This document shows positions 1-9,883 of a stretch of 24,816 nucleotides of DNA, one piece after another. A program made the translations under genes and the position numbers. Position 1 is the stretch's first letter; the number at the start of each line of letters is the position of its first letter. Under the pieces are notes generated by a model. The model did no database searches. It worked only from the letters and a program-made list of their open reading frames with translations, and was not told the origin of the DNA. This stretch comes from Reclinomonas americana ATCC 50394 (Eukaryota; Jakobida; Jakobea; Jakobida), in NCBI GenBank assembly GCA_048213135.1, contig PS015294.1, forward strand, positions 10,285 to 35,100, given 5' to 3'.

Positions 1-49
1 GGGAGAGGGAGAGAGAGCACAGCCCCATGTTCCTCACTCTGATACGTAC

Positions 50-431
50 CGGTGGCGGTGGTTCGTGGCCGTCGACCACCAGTCGATGACAGTGGCGAGG
101 AGGAGGAGTGAATCGGTGACAGTGGCGGCGGTGACCTGCTGAACTCGAAAAACATGGTGGCCGCCGTCTCGTCGTGACTGTCGTCGCGGTCGACACTGCC
201 AGCATTGTCCTCGCACGCTTGATTCTGCTGCGCACCACGCGGGCCACGACGACTGACACAAAAGAGGCCGGGGGGCACACCGCGGTCCACTCGCGGAGTT
301 TGAAAGTGCAGTTTGCGACTGCCTGCTGATGAGATCGTGGACGGAGAAAGTGAGCCGTCGACCGCCACTGCAGGTGGCAGCCGGTGGCCACCACCAGCAT
401 CTGCGGGAAACGACTGTCGCCTCCTGTCCAT
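50..431 (-). CDS. 5' exon of a Ser/Pro-rich hypothetical protein, truncated by window edge
   Basis: I do not recognise this protein. An ATG at 431 opens a frame with no stop to the window edge. The 127 or so residues before a good donor (GTACGT at 49-44, phase 1) are rich in Ser, Pro, Thr and Arg. They include short blocks such as SRSPPPLSPIHSSSSPLSS, which looks like a disordered N-terminal region. A pyrimidine-rich stretch follows the donor to position 1, consistent with the 3' part of an intron. A second minus-strand frame (462 to 34) is also open, but it is rich in Cys and Trp and looks like a shadow. No domain can be assigned. The gene lies downstream of, and on the same strand as, the small membrane protein at 646-1122. 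Confidence 0.45.
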
Positions 432-645
432 GACGAGATGAGAGGAAAAACGAATCACGCAAAGGAGTGAGGATGAGAAACGAAAAAAACTGATCGTCCC
501 GTCGCAGCGGATTTACGGATGAATTACGGCTCCGAAGCTCGAAGTTTTTACTTTTTCAACTATCGTGCTTGTGCCGCCGCCGCTGCTGCCAGGTCTTCGT
601 CGGTCAACACAAAAGCATAGCGCGGTGTGACAAAAGCACCCGATC
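432..645. other. intergenic spacer between two minus-strand genes
   Basis: This short spacer separates the stop of the upstream membrane protein from the start of the next minus-strand gene. Read on the minus strand it has A-rich stretches soon after the stop and a pyrimidine-rich segment just before the ATG at 431. I see no other feature. Confidence 0.4.
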
Positions 646-1122
646 TCAGCAACAGCCACTCGCTTCTGTCAACAGCACTTGCAGATCCGGATCCNNNNNN
701 NNNNNNNNNNNNNNNNNNNNNNNNNNNNNNNNNNNNNNNNNNNNNNNNNNNNNNNNNNNNNNNNNNNNNNNNNNGCGCACAAACTCCTGGCGCACTGCCT
801 CATGAGCGCTCTCCTGCGCCGCGGCCTCCTCTCGCGCTGCTTGTCGTCGGTCGATCATATTCTGCACTCCCGCCGTGACGCCGGTGGCGTCGGCGGCCAG
901 CTTCAGCGGAATAGTCACCGGCGCCGCAAATGTCACTCCCGCACTCAACACTCCGGCCACCGTGCCACACACAAACGTCACCCAAGCTCTGTTGCAGTCG
1001 CCGTCGTAGAAGAGTGCAGTCTCCGTGGCTTGAACGACGGCAGTTGCCACTCCCGTCACCGCAGCCACGTACTTCCACGTGCCATAGAAGCCGATGAGCA
1101 GGCTCGTCACCTCCACAATCAT
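646..1122 (-). CDS. small predicted membrane protein, interrupted by an 80-N gap
   Basis: I do not recognise the family. The ATG at 1122 is preceded in frame by a TGA 12 nt upstream, so it is the natural start. Two hydrophobic stretches are visible. The first covers about residues 4-31 and the second about residues 48-70, starting near WVTFVCGTVAGVLSAGV. A charged Ala/Glu/Arg-rich helix follows (near RRQAAREEAAAQ). The topology would be two membrane spans with a charged C-terminal helix. After the gap (695-774) the same frame gives a short tail ending in Cys-Cys and a TGA at 646, if the N count is exact. That tail is uncertain because the gap length may be nominal. The gene starts divergently from the MGC-type gene at 1763. 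Confidence 0.55.
   Translation of the reverse strand: MIVEVTSLLIGFYGTWKYVAAVTGVATAVVQATETALFYDGDCNRAWVTFVCGTVAGVLSAGVTFAAPVTIPLKLAADATGVTAGVQNMIDRRQAAREEAAAQESAHEAVRQEFVRXXXXXXXXXXXXXXXXXXXXXXXXXXXDPDLQVLLTEASGCC
695..774. other. assembly gap (80 N)
   Basis: This run of N lies inside the small membrane protein gene. Frame continuity across it cannot be trusted. Confidence 0.95.
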
Positions 1123-1762
1123 GTGTGCGCGCTCTCAAGCGAGTCTTCCGTCTTTGTTGTGGCTGTTGTCCTCCAAGCTGTCGATTTCCGGCAGACACGA
1201 CGAATGGCACATTTTCTACGCTCGCAGTCGCCGACTGTGCGGTGTGGATGGAGTTCTCCGTGCACGTGAAGAAGCGAAGTGCCACTCCCATGCTGCCTTT
1301 CTCAAGTTCTTCCGAAGCTGTCACCGAAAAGTGAAGACAATTATACCCGTATGCGGATCCAACGAACGCGCAATGCATGCACCATGCGATGTTGTCTTTC
1401 TGAGCGCGCAGGAGCTTGTAGTAGGAGAGATATTGCCGACGATGCTTTTTATGGTTGACTTCAACTCTTGCGGATACGAACAAACCGAACAAAAGCTGGC
1501 AACTCACACACGTCTGCCTTGGATGGTGTCAGGCGTCCGACTTCACCGCGTTCTCATGTGTCCCAGTACTGCCAACAACGGGCACGGTGAATGGCCACCG
1601 TCGCGGTGTGCGTGGGCGTGAAACGCGTGTGACAACAAAAACCGAACAGCAATTCCGGTTTGGCGGTTTGTCCCGAAACATCAGTGTGAACGAGAAGACG
1701 AGCAAAGAGAGCCTGCCTGCTGCTATTGCTGCCTGCACAGCGACACATTTACGCTCACGTTC
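1123..1762. other. divergent intergenic region, no gene supported
   Basis: These 640 bp lie between the starts of a minus-strand gene (1122) and a plus-strand gene (1763), so they must hold both promoters. ORFs are open in several frames on both strands, but none has a splice-consistent extension, a recognisable motif or a link to either flanking gene. I see no clear TATA box. Confidence 0.4.
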
Positions 1763-4616
1763 ATGGGTTGTGGAGCTGCGAAAGCGGTGGCGCGCGTGGT
1801 GCCAGTGGGCACAATCCCGGCGAGCGGCATTGTGAAGGCCGCTCACAAGGGCTCGGTGGACCACACCGACGACACAGTGACGACGGCGGGCACCGGCGAC
1901 GACCTGTCCACCGTGATCGTGCACTCGTCGAGTCGTGGCACGTCGGCCAACGTCAGTCGGGAGCCGTCGCCACGGCGTGAATCGCCGCAGCAGCAGCAGC
2001 TGGTGCGTCACACCACACACTACAGCAAGAGTGGGGGCCCAGCGGCGGGCGGCGCTGAGTTGCCGCCACTCAAGGGCACCCCTCGTGGATCATTCCGCGT
2101 CAATCCCAGCGATCGCCGACAGTTGCGAAACAGAGATGCTGCGGAGTGTGTGTTGTCGTTTGCTCACGAATCATTTCCGATCCCAACCCAGGTCGGTCGC
2201 ACTTCCAAGAGGCTCAGAAAACGCCACGAGTGCATCATTCCGCGCCGCAGGAACAGGCGAGCGCCGACAGTTGCGGATCGACGCCGTGCGTGGAGGTCAC
2301 GTTTTTTTGAGTTGTCTGACATTTTTTCTCCCTTCGAACAGCTCGGTGGCTTTTGCAGCTGCAGCCAAACCCTCAAGGTGAGGAGCTGGAACGCAGCCAC
2401 CCGACTTCTCTCTCAGTGTGTTGACTCATTCGTTGGTATTGCAGTGAGGCGGCGGCGTCGACGACGGACGCGAACGGGGCGGACTTTGATCCGACCAAGT
2501 GCCCGTGTGCACGTCGGTTGTCACGCATCGCTGCTGGTCTGCGCAGTCGGCGCAAGTCACGGCTGCTGTCGGAGCTGTCCGCACCCGACTCACCATCGGC
2601 GAGCGAAGATCGGCGAAGTCGGCGTCGCGATGGATCCGATCACTACGACTCGTCAGAGTCACCAGCGAATCGCGTCTCGTCGATCCCAAGCACACCGTCG
2701 CAGCTGCTGCCGTCGAGACCTGCAGAGGCAGTACCTGCACCAGTATTGCTCCCGTCATCACCCACACTTCCGCAGACGGTGGTTGAGTCACCAGCAGCGG
2801 CACCACCGCCGGTGGCCGACAAGGTTCACGTGCAGTCGCAGTTGCCGCCACTGGTGACCAATTTGTGCAAGCGAGTGGCCGGCTCGTCGAGTTCCATGCG
2901 CCTCACGGCGGCGAGCGAGGCAGGTGTCGATCCATCGGCGGCAAGTGAGGTGAGTGCGATCGCCGCAGAGCAAGGTAATGCAGTGGACTCACTCCTCCGC
3001 GACAGGCACCTTTATCCTCTCGATCGCGCGGTACCGGTGGTACCGGTGGCAGCACCAGTGGGCGACCGACGCGGCGTACCGATGTCGAGCTGGATCCTGT
3101 GGAACAAGGCCTGCGTCGTCACGGCTCCCGGCGCATTGCTCCACCTCCACCGCCACCATCACACGACGGGTATGGTGGTGACAACCGGCGGCATTCTTCG
3201 CATCGGGATCGACGAGAATCGATCGTATACGACGACGGTGGGAGTGGCTTGCGACGACAGGGCAGTGCACGACACGGCTCGTCACATCGACGCATGTCGA
3301 CGATCGAAGTGGAGCCGGCATATGCCCGAGGCGCATCAACGCGTCGCATGTCGCACGTGCACGATCGCGATCACGATCGACGAGACTCGGTGGATTATGC
3401 CGATCACGGTGGCCATCGCCACCAGGGTCGACGAGGCTCTCGAGCGCACGTGGACGACTACACGTACGGTTCGCCATCGTCGAATCATCATCGACGCGGA
3501 TCGCGCGATACTGCCGATATGTACGATCGCGATCCGTACGCCGGCGATCGCGATCCGCCGTACCGAGGGGCACGGCGCGGTAGCCGACGGCACAACACTT
3601 ACGACGGTGGCGACTTACTCGGTCTTGGAGACTCTGGCAGAGCCGCTTCCATTCGCGTGCATCCGTCGCGGTTGCGCGAACAACAGGAGGAACAGTTTAT
3701 CCGACGGTCGACGGCGTTGCGACTCGACTTGCGTCTCGACGAGTACCTGCCCGATGGACGCATGTACAAGGGACCGTCCGTCGCAGCGTGCCTGACTCCC
3801 GATGCCACTCTCAACGATGGTGCTCCTGATCCTGCTGCCGCAGCCGTCGTCGATGCGGGGTCGGCAGAGTCACCATCGTCGGTATCGCCGGCTTGCCGAC
3901 GATTGAGCGATGCGGACTCACCACCGTGTCCACCTCGTGATCGGGCTCCAGTGCCACAGATATCGGTTGTCGCCGGCGCCACTGCGCGTGCGGCCGCTGC
4001 CAACTCTGCGTGCCGAGAGAAAGCGGCGCCCAGTGTACACGTGCAGCCTCCTCCCGCCGACAGTTGCGATGTGGATGCCGGTGGCTCTCTGCAGCTGGCC
4101 ATGTCATCGCCGTCGTCGGCCGCAAGTGCCTCTGGGCCTCAGCGGGTGCAGATGCCACAGCGCGCACGGGGGTCGGTCGTGATAGCAGAGGAGGTGGAGG
4201 CGTCGGCGGACGCATCTCCTCGGTGCTCGACGCCATTGTCGGAGGCCGCACTTCGGCAGGCAGCAGTGTCGAGACGGAGACCGTCGCTCCTCCTGTCACA
4301 GATACAGCAGAGTGCCGTAGAAGAGCTCAACAAGCGCCGAGCCACCGGCGACCCGCTGTCGGTGAAGGAGCTTGAGGAGGCGGCATCGAAGCGTGCTATC
4401 GCCATTCTGGCGGCCAACCGCGAAGTGCTGGACACCGATGACGACGACGACGACAATGGCGGAGCCACGCCGTCGCCCATGCCGCTGCGGCGCGAAGACT
4501 CGTACACGCAGTTGTTGGGAGAAAAAGGGCCCACTGTGGCTCTGGCCGAGCTCGTGCGTCGCGAGGACATGCTCAATCGAGTTGAATCGTGGCGTGTGGA
4601 TGTGCAAACGCAGTGA
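1763..4616 (+). CDS. hypothetical Ser/Arg-rich protein with MGC N-terminus and repeated RRxS sites
   Basis: I do not recognise a family. The model has five exons: 1763-2147, 2192-2285, 2342-2377, 2445-2949 and 3006-4616. Intron phases 1, 2, 2 and 0 all match and the total is 877 codons. The protein begins MGCGAAK. Gly2 and Cys3 in this context are the usual signal for N-myristoylation plus palmitoylation, so membrane attachment is likely. Most of the chain looks disordered, with Ser/Pro-rich parts, a run of six prolines, and a His/Arg/Asp-rich part around residues 380-520. I count 13 RRxS motifs (such as RRMST, RRDSV and RRGSR), the consensus for PKA-like basophilic kinases. The C-terminal 170 residues are more helical and include an Asp run. 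A membrane-bound phosphoprotein or scaffold is inferred. The gene converges on the GT31 gene, with 63 bp between stops. Confidence 0.8.
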
Positions 4617-4679
4617 AAACAACAGTCTTATGGTTCATTCTTAATTCATTATGCTTGCGCTCCCTCCCCCACCATCACG
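4617..4679. other. 63-bp convergent 3' intergenic spacer
   Basis: This spacer separates the stops of two convergent genes. It is AT-rich in the first half (ATTCTTAATTCATTATG) and C-rich in the second. Both 3' UTRs must overlap here or end within it. Confidence 0.6.
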
Positions 4680-5778
4680 TCACTCGGCAAATCGTCTGCT
4701 CAGCTCCTCGTAGTCCTCGTGCGCAACGAGGCGATGCACGCAAATGCTGTGCTCCGTGATCGGTTCCACGGCGTAGCGCTTCGACTGGCCGGGAGCATCG
4801 TGGAAACGCGTGTCCGTCACAAAGTGCACCGGCACATCGGCGCGGGCAAACCAGTACGACAACGAGCAATCGTCATATCCCAGCATCTCCAGAGCGGACG
4901 CGATTGGTACTCGCCGCAGCCAGGCCACCAGGTCCCACGACAGCGTGACCACGAAACCCAATGGAAACTCGTACACAGCACCACCACGAGTCGCCGTGGC
5001 CGGTGAACCCCATACCAATCGCTCCCGTGGCAGCCGAGACAGCTCGCGCTCAAACGTGACTGTGCGCAGCACAATGTCTGGATCGCACTTGGCCACGTAC
5101 CGCACAAGTGTTCCCTGGTAGTGGTCGTGTGCGGCCGCAAACCACGCTTGGAGCTTGCCGGTGTGGATGTTCTCGCGAACAGTCAGGAAGAACAGGTCGC
5201 CGTACTGCAGCTGCTCGGCGTGCAGCTGTGCAGCGACCCGCGCCGAGCGTGGACCGCCAAGCACGAATACTACTTGCACTGTGCCGTGTGGATTGCGCGT
5301 GCGGTGGTACACGTTGCTGAAGCGCATCCAGGTCTCACGCATAGTATTGCGCGCCTTGAGGCCGGTGTCGATCGAAAAAACACCGAGCACAATCGTGACT
5401 CGTGAACCCGGTGGGGGTGGCGGATTGGCCCGCACGAACCGCAAACCGCAGACTGGACATTGCACAGTCGTCGGCTCGTTGCGACCGGAGTCCAGCACAA
5501 ACCCCGCGCTGTACGGACACAAGGCCGGCACTGCGCGCTGCTGCCGCGACTTGGAATCCGCCTGAGCAATGCGCAGCGAGCGCAGCGCGTCGTCTTCGCT
5601 AAACACTCGTGTCTTGGCCGGTGGCGGGCACGGCATGGGTGGTGGCGCAATCCGCGGCGGTCTCGGTGGCTGCGACAAAAACAACAACAACAACAGAAAA
5701 CAGTTGCTCAGGCGCTGGCCAAGCAACAGCGAGCCACACAGCACAGCTCACCATAAAGTGCGCGACAAAGCGCTGCAT
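4680..5778 (-). CDS. GT31-type (beta-1,3-galactosyltransferase-like) glycosyltransferase
   Basis: The main exon is 5714-4680. It carries the Galactosyl_T (GT31) pattern in order: a strand-plus-helix block VTIVLGVFSIDTGLKARNTM followed by RETW, then VQVVFVLG, then GDLFFLTVRENIHTGKLQAW. Next is the metal/nucleotide-sugar motif KCDPDIVL (the family's DxD position), then FPLGFVVTLS, then GYDDCSLSYW near the end. Such enzymes transfer a sugar in beta-1,3 linkage in the Golgi lumen as type II membrane proteins. A hydrophobic anchor, RLSNCFLLLLLFLSQ, precedes a proline-rich stem. The anchor has no in-frame ATG directly upstream, only TGA then GTG. The likely start is ATG 5778 (or 5814), joined through a 37-nt GTGAGC...CCAG intron (5751-5715). 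An alternative intron ending at the TTTTTGTCGCAG sequence would remove the anchor. The stem holds a CPVCG motif. The 5' end is uncertain. Confidence 0.8.
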
Positions 5779-5817
5779 GTAGACAGGGAAGCAAACATTG
5801 GTCAGCAATCCCATCTC

Positions 5818-5837
5818 NNNNNNNNNNNNNNNNNNNN
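5818..5837. other. assembly gap (20 N) between divergent genes
   Basis: The gap lies between the 5' ends of the GT31 gene and the MKKS-like gene. The MKKS-like protein lacks well over 100 N-terminal residues that its family normally has. Only about 60 bp lie between the GT31 start and the end of this gap, so the true gap is probably much longer than 20 bases. Confidence 0.85.
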
Positions 5838-5839
5838 TC

Positions 5840-7633
5840 GACGATCCGCCCGCGCACGGGTTGCCGCCCATCGTGTGTCGCTTGGGATTCGCCAACACGG
5901 CGGGCTTGCTGGCAATCGTCCGCGGCGTCCTCGCACCAAAGACCCTCTGCGACTGGCAAGACGTGCAGCAGACTGCAGTGTGTCTCCTACAAGCCTTCCT
6001 GTCCGGTCTCACGCCCACCGATCCGCCGAGCAAGCCGCAGGTGAAGGTGATCACCAGTTGCGTGCCGACGCAGGAGGGCACCGTGCAGTGTGAGCTGGTG
6101 GACGGGTATCTGTTGTCGGGTGGCGGTGGAGTGGATTGGAGCACGGAGTTCTCCCGACAGACGAACCAGCGCGACCCTCAGCTGCGCGACTGTCGCATTC
6201 TCCTGTTTGTCGAAGCTGTGGAGCCACCGCAGGTCGGCGTCGATGCTGTTACCACGGTGCGTTGATATTCTCTCCATGATGCGTGAGTGTGTGTCTCACG
6301 ATTGTGCATGCGCAGAGCGGGCAACCGTTGCAAGACATTGCGCTGGTGAATGTGTCGTCGGGTGAGCAGACGGCGGTGAATGTGGAGTTCTTGTCGGCGG
6401 CGGCGCGCGCCGTGCTGCTGTCGTTTCCCCTCAGTGCAGTCGTGGTGGTGGCCTGCCAGAAAACCGTGCATCCGCTGTTTGTGGAAGTCTTGCGTAAGCA
6501 GGCAGGCTCGCGCTCGGTGCTCGTCCTCGAACGCTTGTCGGCCTTCCATGTGCGCGAGTTCGCGATGATGACCGGCTGCAAGCCAATTGTGTCGCTCTCG
6601 CGTGTGCTTTCGAGCCAGCCCGTCGATCGCTGGGCGCAGTTGTTCCAGCACGCGGCCGGCTCTTGCCAGCGGCTGTCACTGTTTTCGTTGCCAAGCGGGA
6701 AGCGGTGCATTTTTTCTTCTTCACCTATCACGTGCCACGGGCTCTCACTGACCGCTTCGCGTCTGCCAGTGTTGTGCGCGTTGAGAATGCGGCCGTGCGC
6801 AGTTGCAGTGTGGTGCTGTCGCACCAGAGTGAGGTGGCGCTGCGAGATTTGGAGAGCGCTGCTCGGGCGGCGCTACAGTGCCTTTCGTTGTGCTTGAGGT
6901 GTGGCGCCGTTGGTGCCTACTGTAAGGTGCTTCTTCTTCTGACTGCCGACTCTTGACGCAGTCATCCATTTGCGTGCCCGGGTGCCGGTGTTACCGAGAT
7001 TCTGCTGGCCGATGCTCTGAGAAGAGAGAGTGCTGTGGTGTGCGCAAGCGACGCTCGTGGTTCGTTGGGCTGCGTCTATATTCTTCTGCTGCGCTCTCTG
7101 TGTTTTCACGCAGCACACGCAGACGATCGCGAAGCGCGAGAGTTGCGCGCCTGCTTTGATTGTGTTGCCGAGGCACTGGAGGACGTGGCCACGTGCGCTT
7201 TCATGAGAGGCGTGTCGCGGGCGGCCGCGGTCACTGCACGCGAGCTGTGCGACACTGTGGTCGCACACAACAGGAAAGTGGCGACGCCCGTCCCCAGTGC
7301 CGAGTGTGTTACCATCACGGGTGCGACAGTGGCAGGCGATGACGATTGGTCGCGCGCAGTGTGTGACGAAGAGTGGAGTGTGCCACTGCGACCGCTCATG
7401 CGTCTGGAGCGCCGAGAAGGCGGTGCGTTTGTCAACTGCCTGCTGTCGCGTGCCATCGATCCTGCGCTTATCTCTCTGCCACAGGCGAATGGAGGTTGGC
7501 GGAGGAGGAGGTGTCGTCGTCGTCGGACTCGGTGCTTGACAATCTGCACGTTCTGCAGTCGGCATTGGAGGTGGCCGTGGACACGTGCGGCGAGCTACTG
7601 CGCACACAGGAGATCGTGTTCGAGGTGGACTGA
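5840..7633 (+). CDS. MKKS-like: MKKS/BBS6-like group II chaperonin-related protein (5' end missing)
   Basis: MKKS/BBS6 is a CCT-like protein that, with BBS10, BBS12 and CCT, helps assemble the BBSome needed for ciliary trafficking. The segments are 5840-6256, 6316-6601, 6640-6898, 6962-7056, 7114-7422 and 7485-7633 (TGA), with all phases consistent. Family features in order are an N-terminal equatorial/intermediate segment, then VVVVACQKTVHP. Next comes the apical-domain pair VLVLERLS and MTGCKPIVS, followed by a VHFFFF strand. The C-terminal equatorial part has CPGAGVTEILLADALRRE (the usual GGG.TE region, altered here) and ends in LDNLHVLQSALEVAVDTC. The spacing between KPI and HFFF matches MKKS only if a 38-nt intron (6602-6639) is removed; otherwise the reading frame breaks. 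The N-terminal nucleotide-binding part lies in or before the gap. About 504 residues are visible, against roughly 570 in animals. The gene is convergent with the archaemetzincin gene. Confidence 0.83.
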
Positions 7634-7687
7634 TGCGACCAAGACGAGCTGCTGTACACTGACGGGGATTCTTGCGAGTTGAGTGTC
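7634..7687. other. 54-bp convergent 3' intergenic spacer
   Basis: This is the only sequence between the stop of the MKKS-like gene and the stop of the archaemetzincin gene. I see no canonical AATAAA. Confidence 0.6.
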
Positions 7688-9268
7688 TCATCGTGGCCTT
7701 TGTGATCCAGAGGCTGCTGGCGCTGCCGCTGCTGCGGTGGCTCTTGCCTGTGGCTTGGGTGGTGGTGGTGGTGCTGCTGCTGCCGACGGTGCCGCGGATT
7801 CGTGCACGCCACTGGCCCCGACTCCCTCGCGAGTCCCTTCGTCCTCATCGCCCTGCGTGATGAACGCGAGCCGCCGATCAAACCACTCGACGTCCTCCTC
7901 CATCTGCGCGACACGGTGAGTGAATACAATCAAAGCAAGTGTGCAACCCTTGATTCAGTGTCCCCACTCACGCAACTCCAGGGTACCGAGAGAGCGTGTC
8001 GCGCAGATTGCGGTACCTGTCGACAATGTCGAATCCGAGCACAATCTGCAGCTTCCGGAGGCACACGGGGCACAGATGCATGGACTTGCGGTCGCTCTCG
8101 TCGAGGTGGTTGCTGCCGTTCATCCTGCGAGAGAATTCATGTCAGTCAGTGCAAGCGGCGTGCGCGGACAGCCAACAATTGCAACGCAACAGACACGAAT
8201 AATAGATGCAGTGCTGCAGGTGGGAGGGAATCAGTGAAAATCAGCTTCGCGTGAGACACAAACACTGTGAAGAAGAAGGTGTACCTTGAGGCCGTACAGG
8301 TGACCGATTTCGTGACACACCACCTTGATCGCCCGACGCAGCAGCACGGTGGTCCAGTCGTCGTCACGATCGAAGCCGTCGAAGCTCGGGTCGTACCGCG
8401 CAAAGGAGAAGACACCGTTGCGCTCCATAAAGTTGGCCATGCTGCAGAGAGATGTGCGTCAGTGTGCGAGAGAGAAGGAGAGTGGTGGACACCAGTGGCA
8501 TGCCGGCGCACCCAAACACAAAGTTCCACTCCGGGCCTGGGTACAGATCCATCATGGTGACACCAACGATGCATGAGGCGTTGCGCTTCTTGGCCATCCC
8601 ATGGCCGAGCACCTTGAAGACGTCCTTGGTCAGCATCTGGCGATGGCCGCTGTCATCACAGTTGAGGACAAGCGCAATGGAAAAAGACGACAGATCGCTC
8701 ACGCAACTCGTTCATGCGCACAGTGATCTGCGACAGGTCGGTGAGGGCCGGCAGCAGCTCCACTCGCAGCGGTGGGAAGAAGGCGGCACACACATCCACC
8801 ACCGCGGGAAGCAACAGCGGGTGATCGCGCCTGTGCACGATGGCGCAGTGAGTGGAGAATGAGAGCACGAGTGATGCTGATGCTGGCGTGGTCGCAACTC
8901 CACACTGCCGCCTGCCTCGAAGCCGTCGCCCATCGGTTCAACGTAGAGGATGTTGCGGCGCTCCGACACCAGTGGCACTTGTCCTTTGCGCCCAACCATG
9001 CGTCGCTCAAAGGAGGTGACCGTCTGGCCGGTCTCATTGTGCTCCGAAAGCCAGTCGCCTGCCGTGGGCTTTCGCGGGAGCTTGCGAAAGCTGCGTGCGC
9101 TGCGGTTCAGCACAAAACACACATGCGTCGTACAGCGATCGTAGCGATGCAACGCAACAAGTCTTCGCTCGTATCGAAAGCGCGCGCGGCTCGTGGCGAT
9201 AGACCGGCCAGTGAACCGAGCGCACCCACGCGCTCCTCGTCCGTTGGTGAGTGCCAGCGTTTGCTCAT
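7688..9268 (-). CDS. AMZ-like: archaemetzincin (AMZ-like zinc metallopeptidase)
   Basis: Archaemetzincins are cytosolic metzincin-type zinc peptidases. The exons (minus strand) are 9268-9159, 9099-8899, 8830-8708, 8649-8491, 8441-8285, 8213-8191, 8124-7977 and 7903-7688. All phases agree,giving 379 codons, close to animal AMZ1/2 plus a tail. The chosen start gives MSKRWHS, an N-terminus like the family's. Further family blocks are GDWLSEH, then ILYVEPMGD, then DLYPGPEWNFVFG, then NGVFSFARY. The active site is HEIGHLYGLK (241-250), followed by HC at 251-252, C257, M259 and CPVC at 276-279. This matches the family's HExxHxxGxxHC...CxM...CxxC signature, so Zn-binding and the structural Cys cluster are intact. 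The 23-nt sixth exon alone encodes HCIYYSC. The C-terminus is an Ala/Pro-rich low-complexity tail. Five of the seven introns start GTTGCG. It is convergent with the MKKS-like gene. Confidence 0.92.
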
Positions 9269-9883
9269 CGAAAGAGTGAAAAATATTAATGACAAAAATA
9301 ACACTTCGTCGCCCGCGGACGCATGCGCATTGTTGACTCAATTCTCCGGCGCGGACGGCAGACACACAGGCAGATGAAACCGATTCACGCATGTGTGGAT
9401 GCACGCATCCTGCCGTGCGTAGAAACCTGCTGCAGACGTTGTTGCGACGTCGCGATCGACGTCGAATGAATCTGGAGACGACCTCTGTGATCTCAATGCG
9501 CGCACACCATTTGATTGGCGAGTTCACCGCACGCGTGTTTGACAGCAGGGACAGCGCCTTCTTCACATTCTTGCATCCTGTCATCGCCGTTTGCATTCCC
9601 GGCACATCCTGTCACGGAGGTTATAAACCGGACTCTCTACGGGCTTCTTCGACTTTGAACTTCGTGGAGCCGCAAGCATCGATCGGCGGCACTGAAGAGC
9701 TCCGAAGGCCTGGTCGCCGGTCCACCGAACACGCAGCGATTTTCCCGCGCGCGCGAGATCACAAGGAAACCTGTCGCACAAAATCTGCGAGTTGTCCTCG
9801 TCGCTCAGGGATCACCCCGCTCGTTCCCCACCACACCCCCGTGCTCTAACAGACACGCGCACGCGCGTGCACACAATTAACAA
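9269..9883. other. divergent intergenic region between AMZ and ankyrin genes
   Basis: These 615 bp contain both promoters. An AT-rich patch (AAAAATATTAATGAC and following, about 9279-9302) lies just upstream of the AMZ start. A TTATAAA sequence lies at 9621-9627. A minus-strand frame starting at ATG 9596, just below that TATA-like site, is open for over 100 codons, but its product is not recognisable and I do not call it a gene. An alternating CG/CA stretch (ACACGCGCACGCGCGTGCACAC) precedes the ankyrin ATG at 9884. Confidence 0.4.
9621..9627. promoter_or_regulatory. TATA-like sequence (TTATAAA)
   Basis: This is a lone TTATAAA within GC-rich surroundings. It could serve either strand. It is about 350 bp upstream of the AMZ start codon and about 260 bp upstream of the ankyrin start, so the gene it serves is unclear. 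Confidence 0.25.

Noticed and set aside
646-694. C-terminal Cys-Cys as a prenylation signal of the small membrane protein
   Set aside because: It depends on the exact length of an 80-N gap, and nothing else in the protein resembles a Rab-type GTPase.
800-1507. Upstream minus-strand extension (MGVALRFFTC...) of the small membrane protein
   Set aside because: It is in a different frame, no intron gives a phase match, and a stop lies 12 nt before the ATG at 1122.
4680-5744. Single-exon GT31 ORF starting at 5744
   Set aside because: The first codon is GTG with an in-frame TGA just before it, so a spliced upstream ATG is needed.
6249-6824. Minus-strand ORF of 191 codons opposite the MKKS-like gene
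   Set aside because: It is a shadow ORF; the plus strand carries family motifs and consistent introns.
8712-9605. 297-codon minus-strand ORF as a long AMZ first exon
   Set aside because: A GTTGCGT...CCGCAG intron (9158-9100) joins a first exon starting MSKRWHS, which fits the AMZ N-terminus and phase better. The long ORF also starts with GTG.
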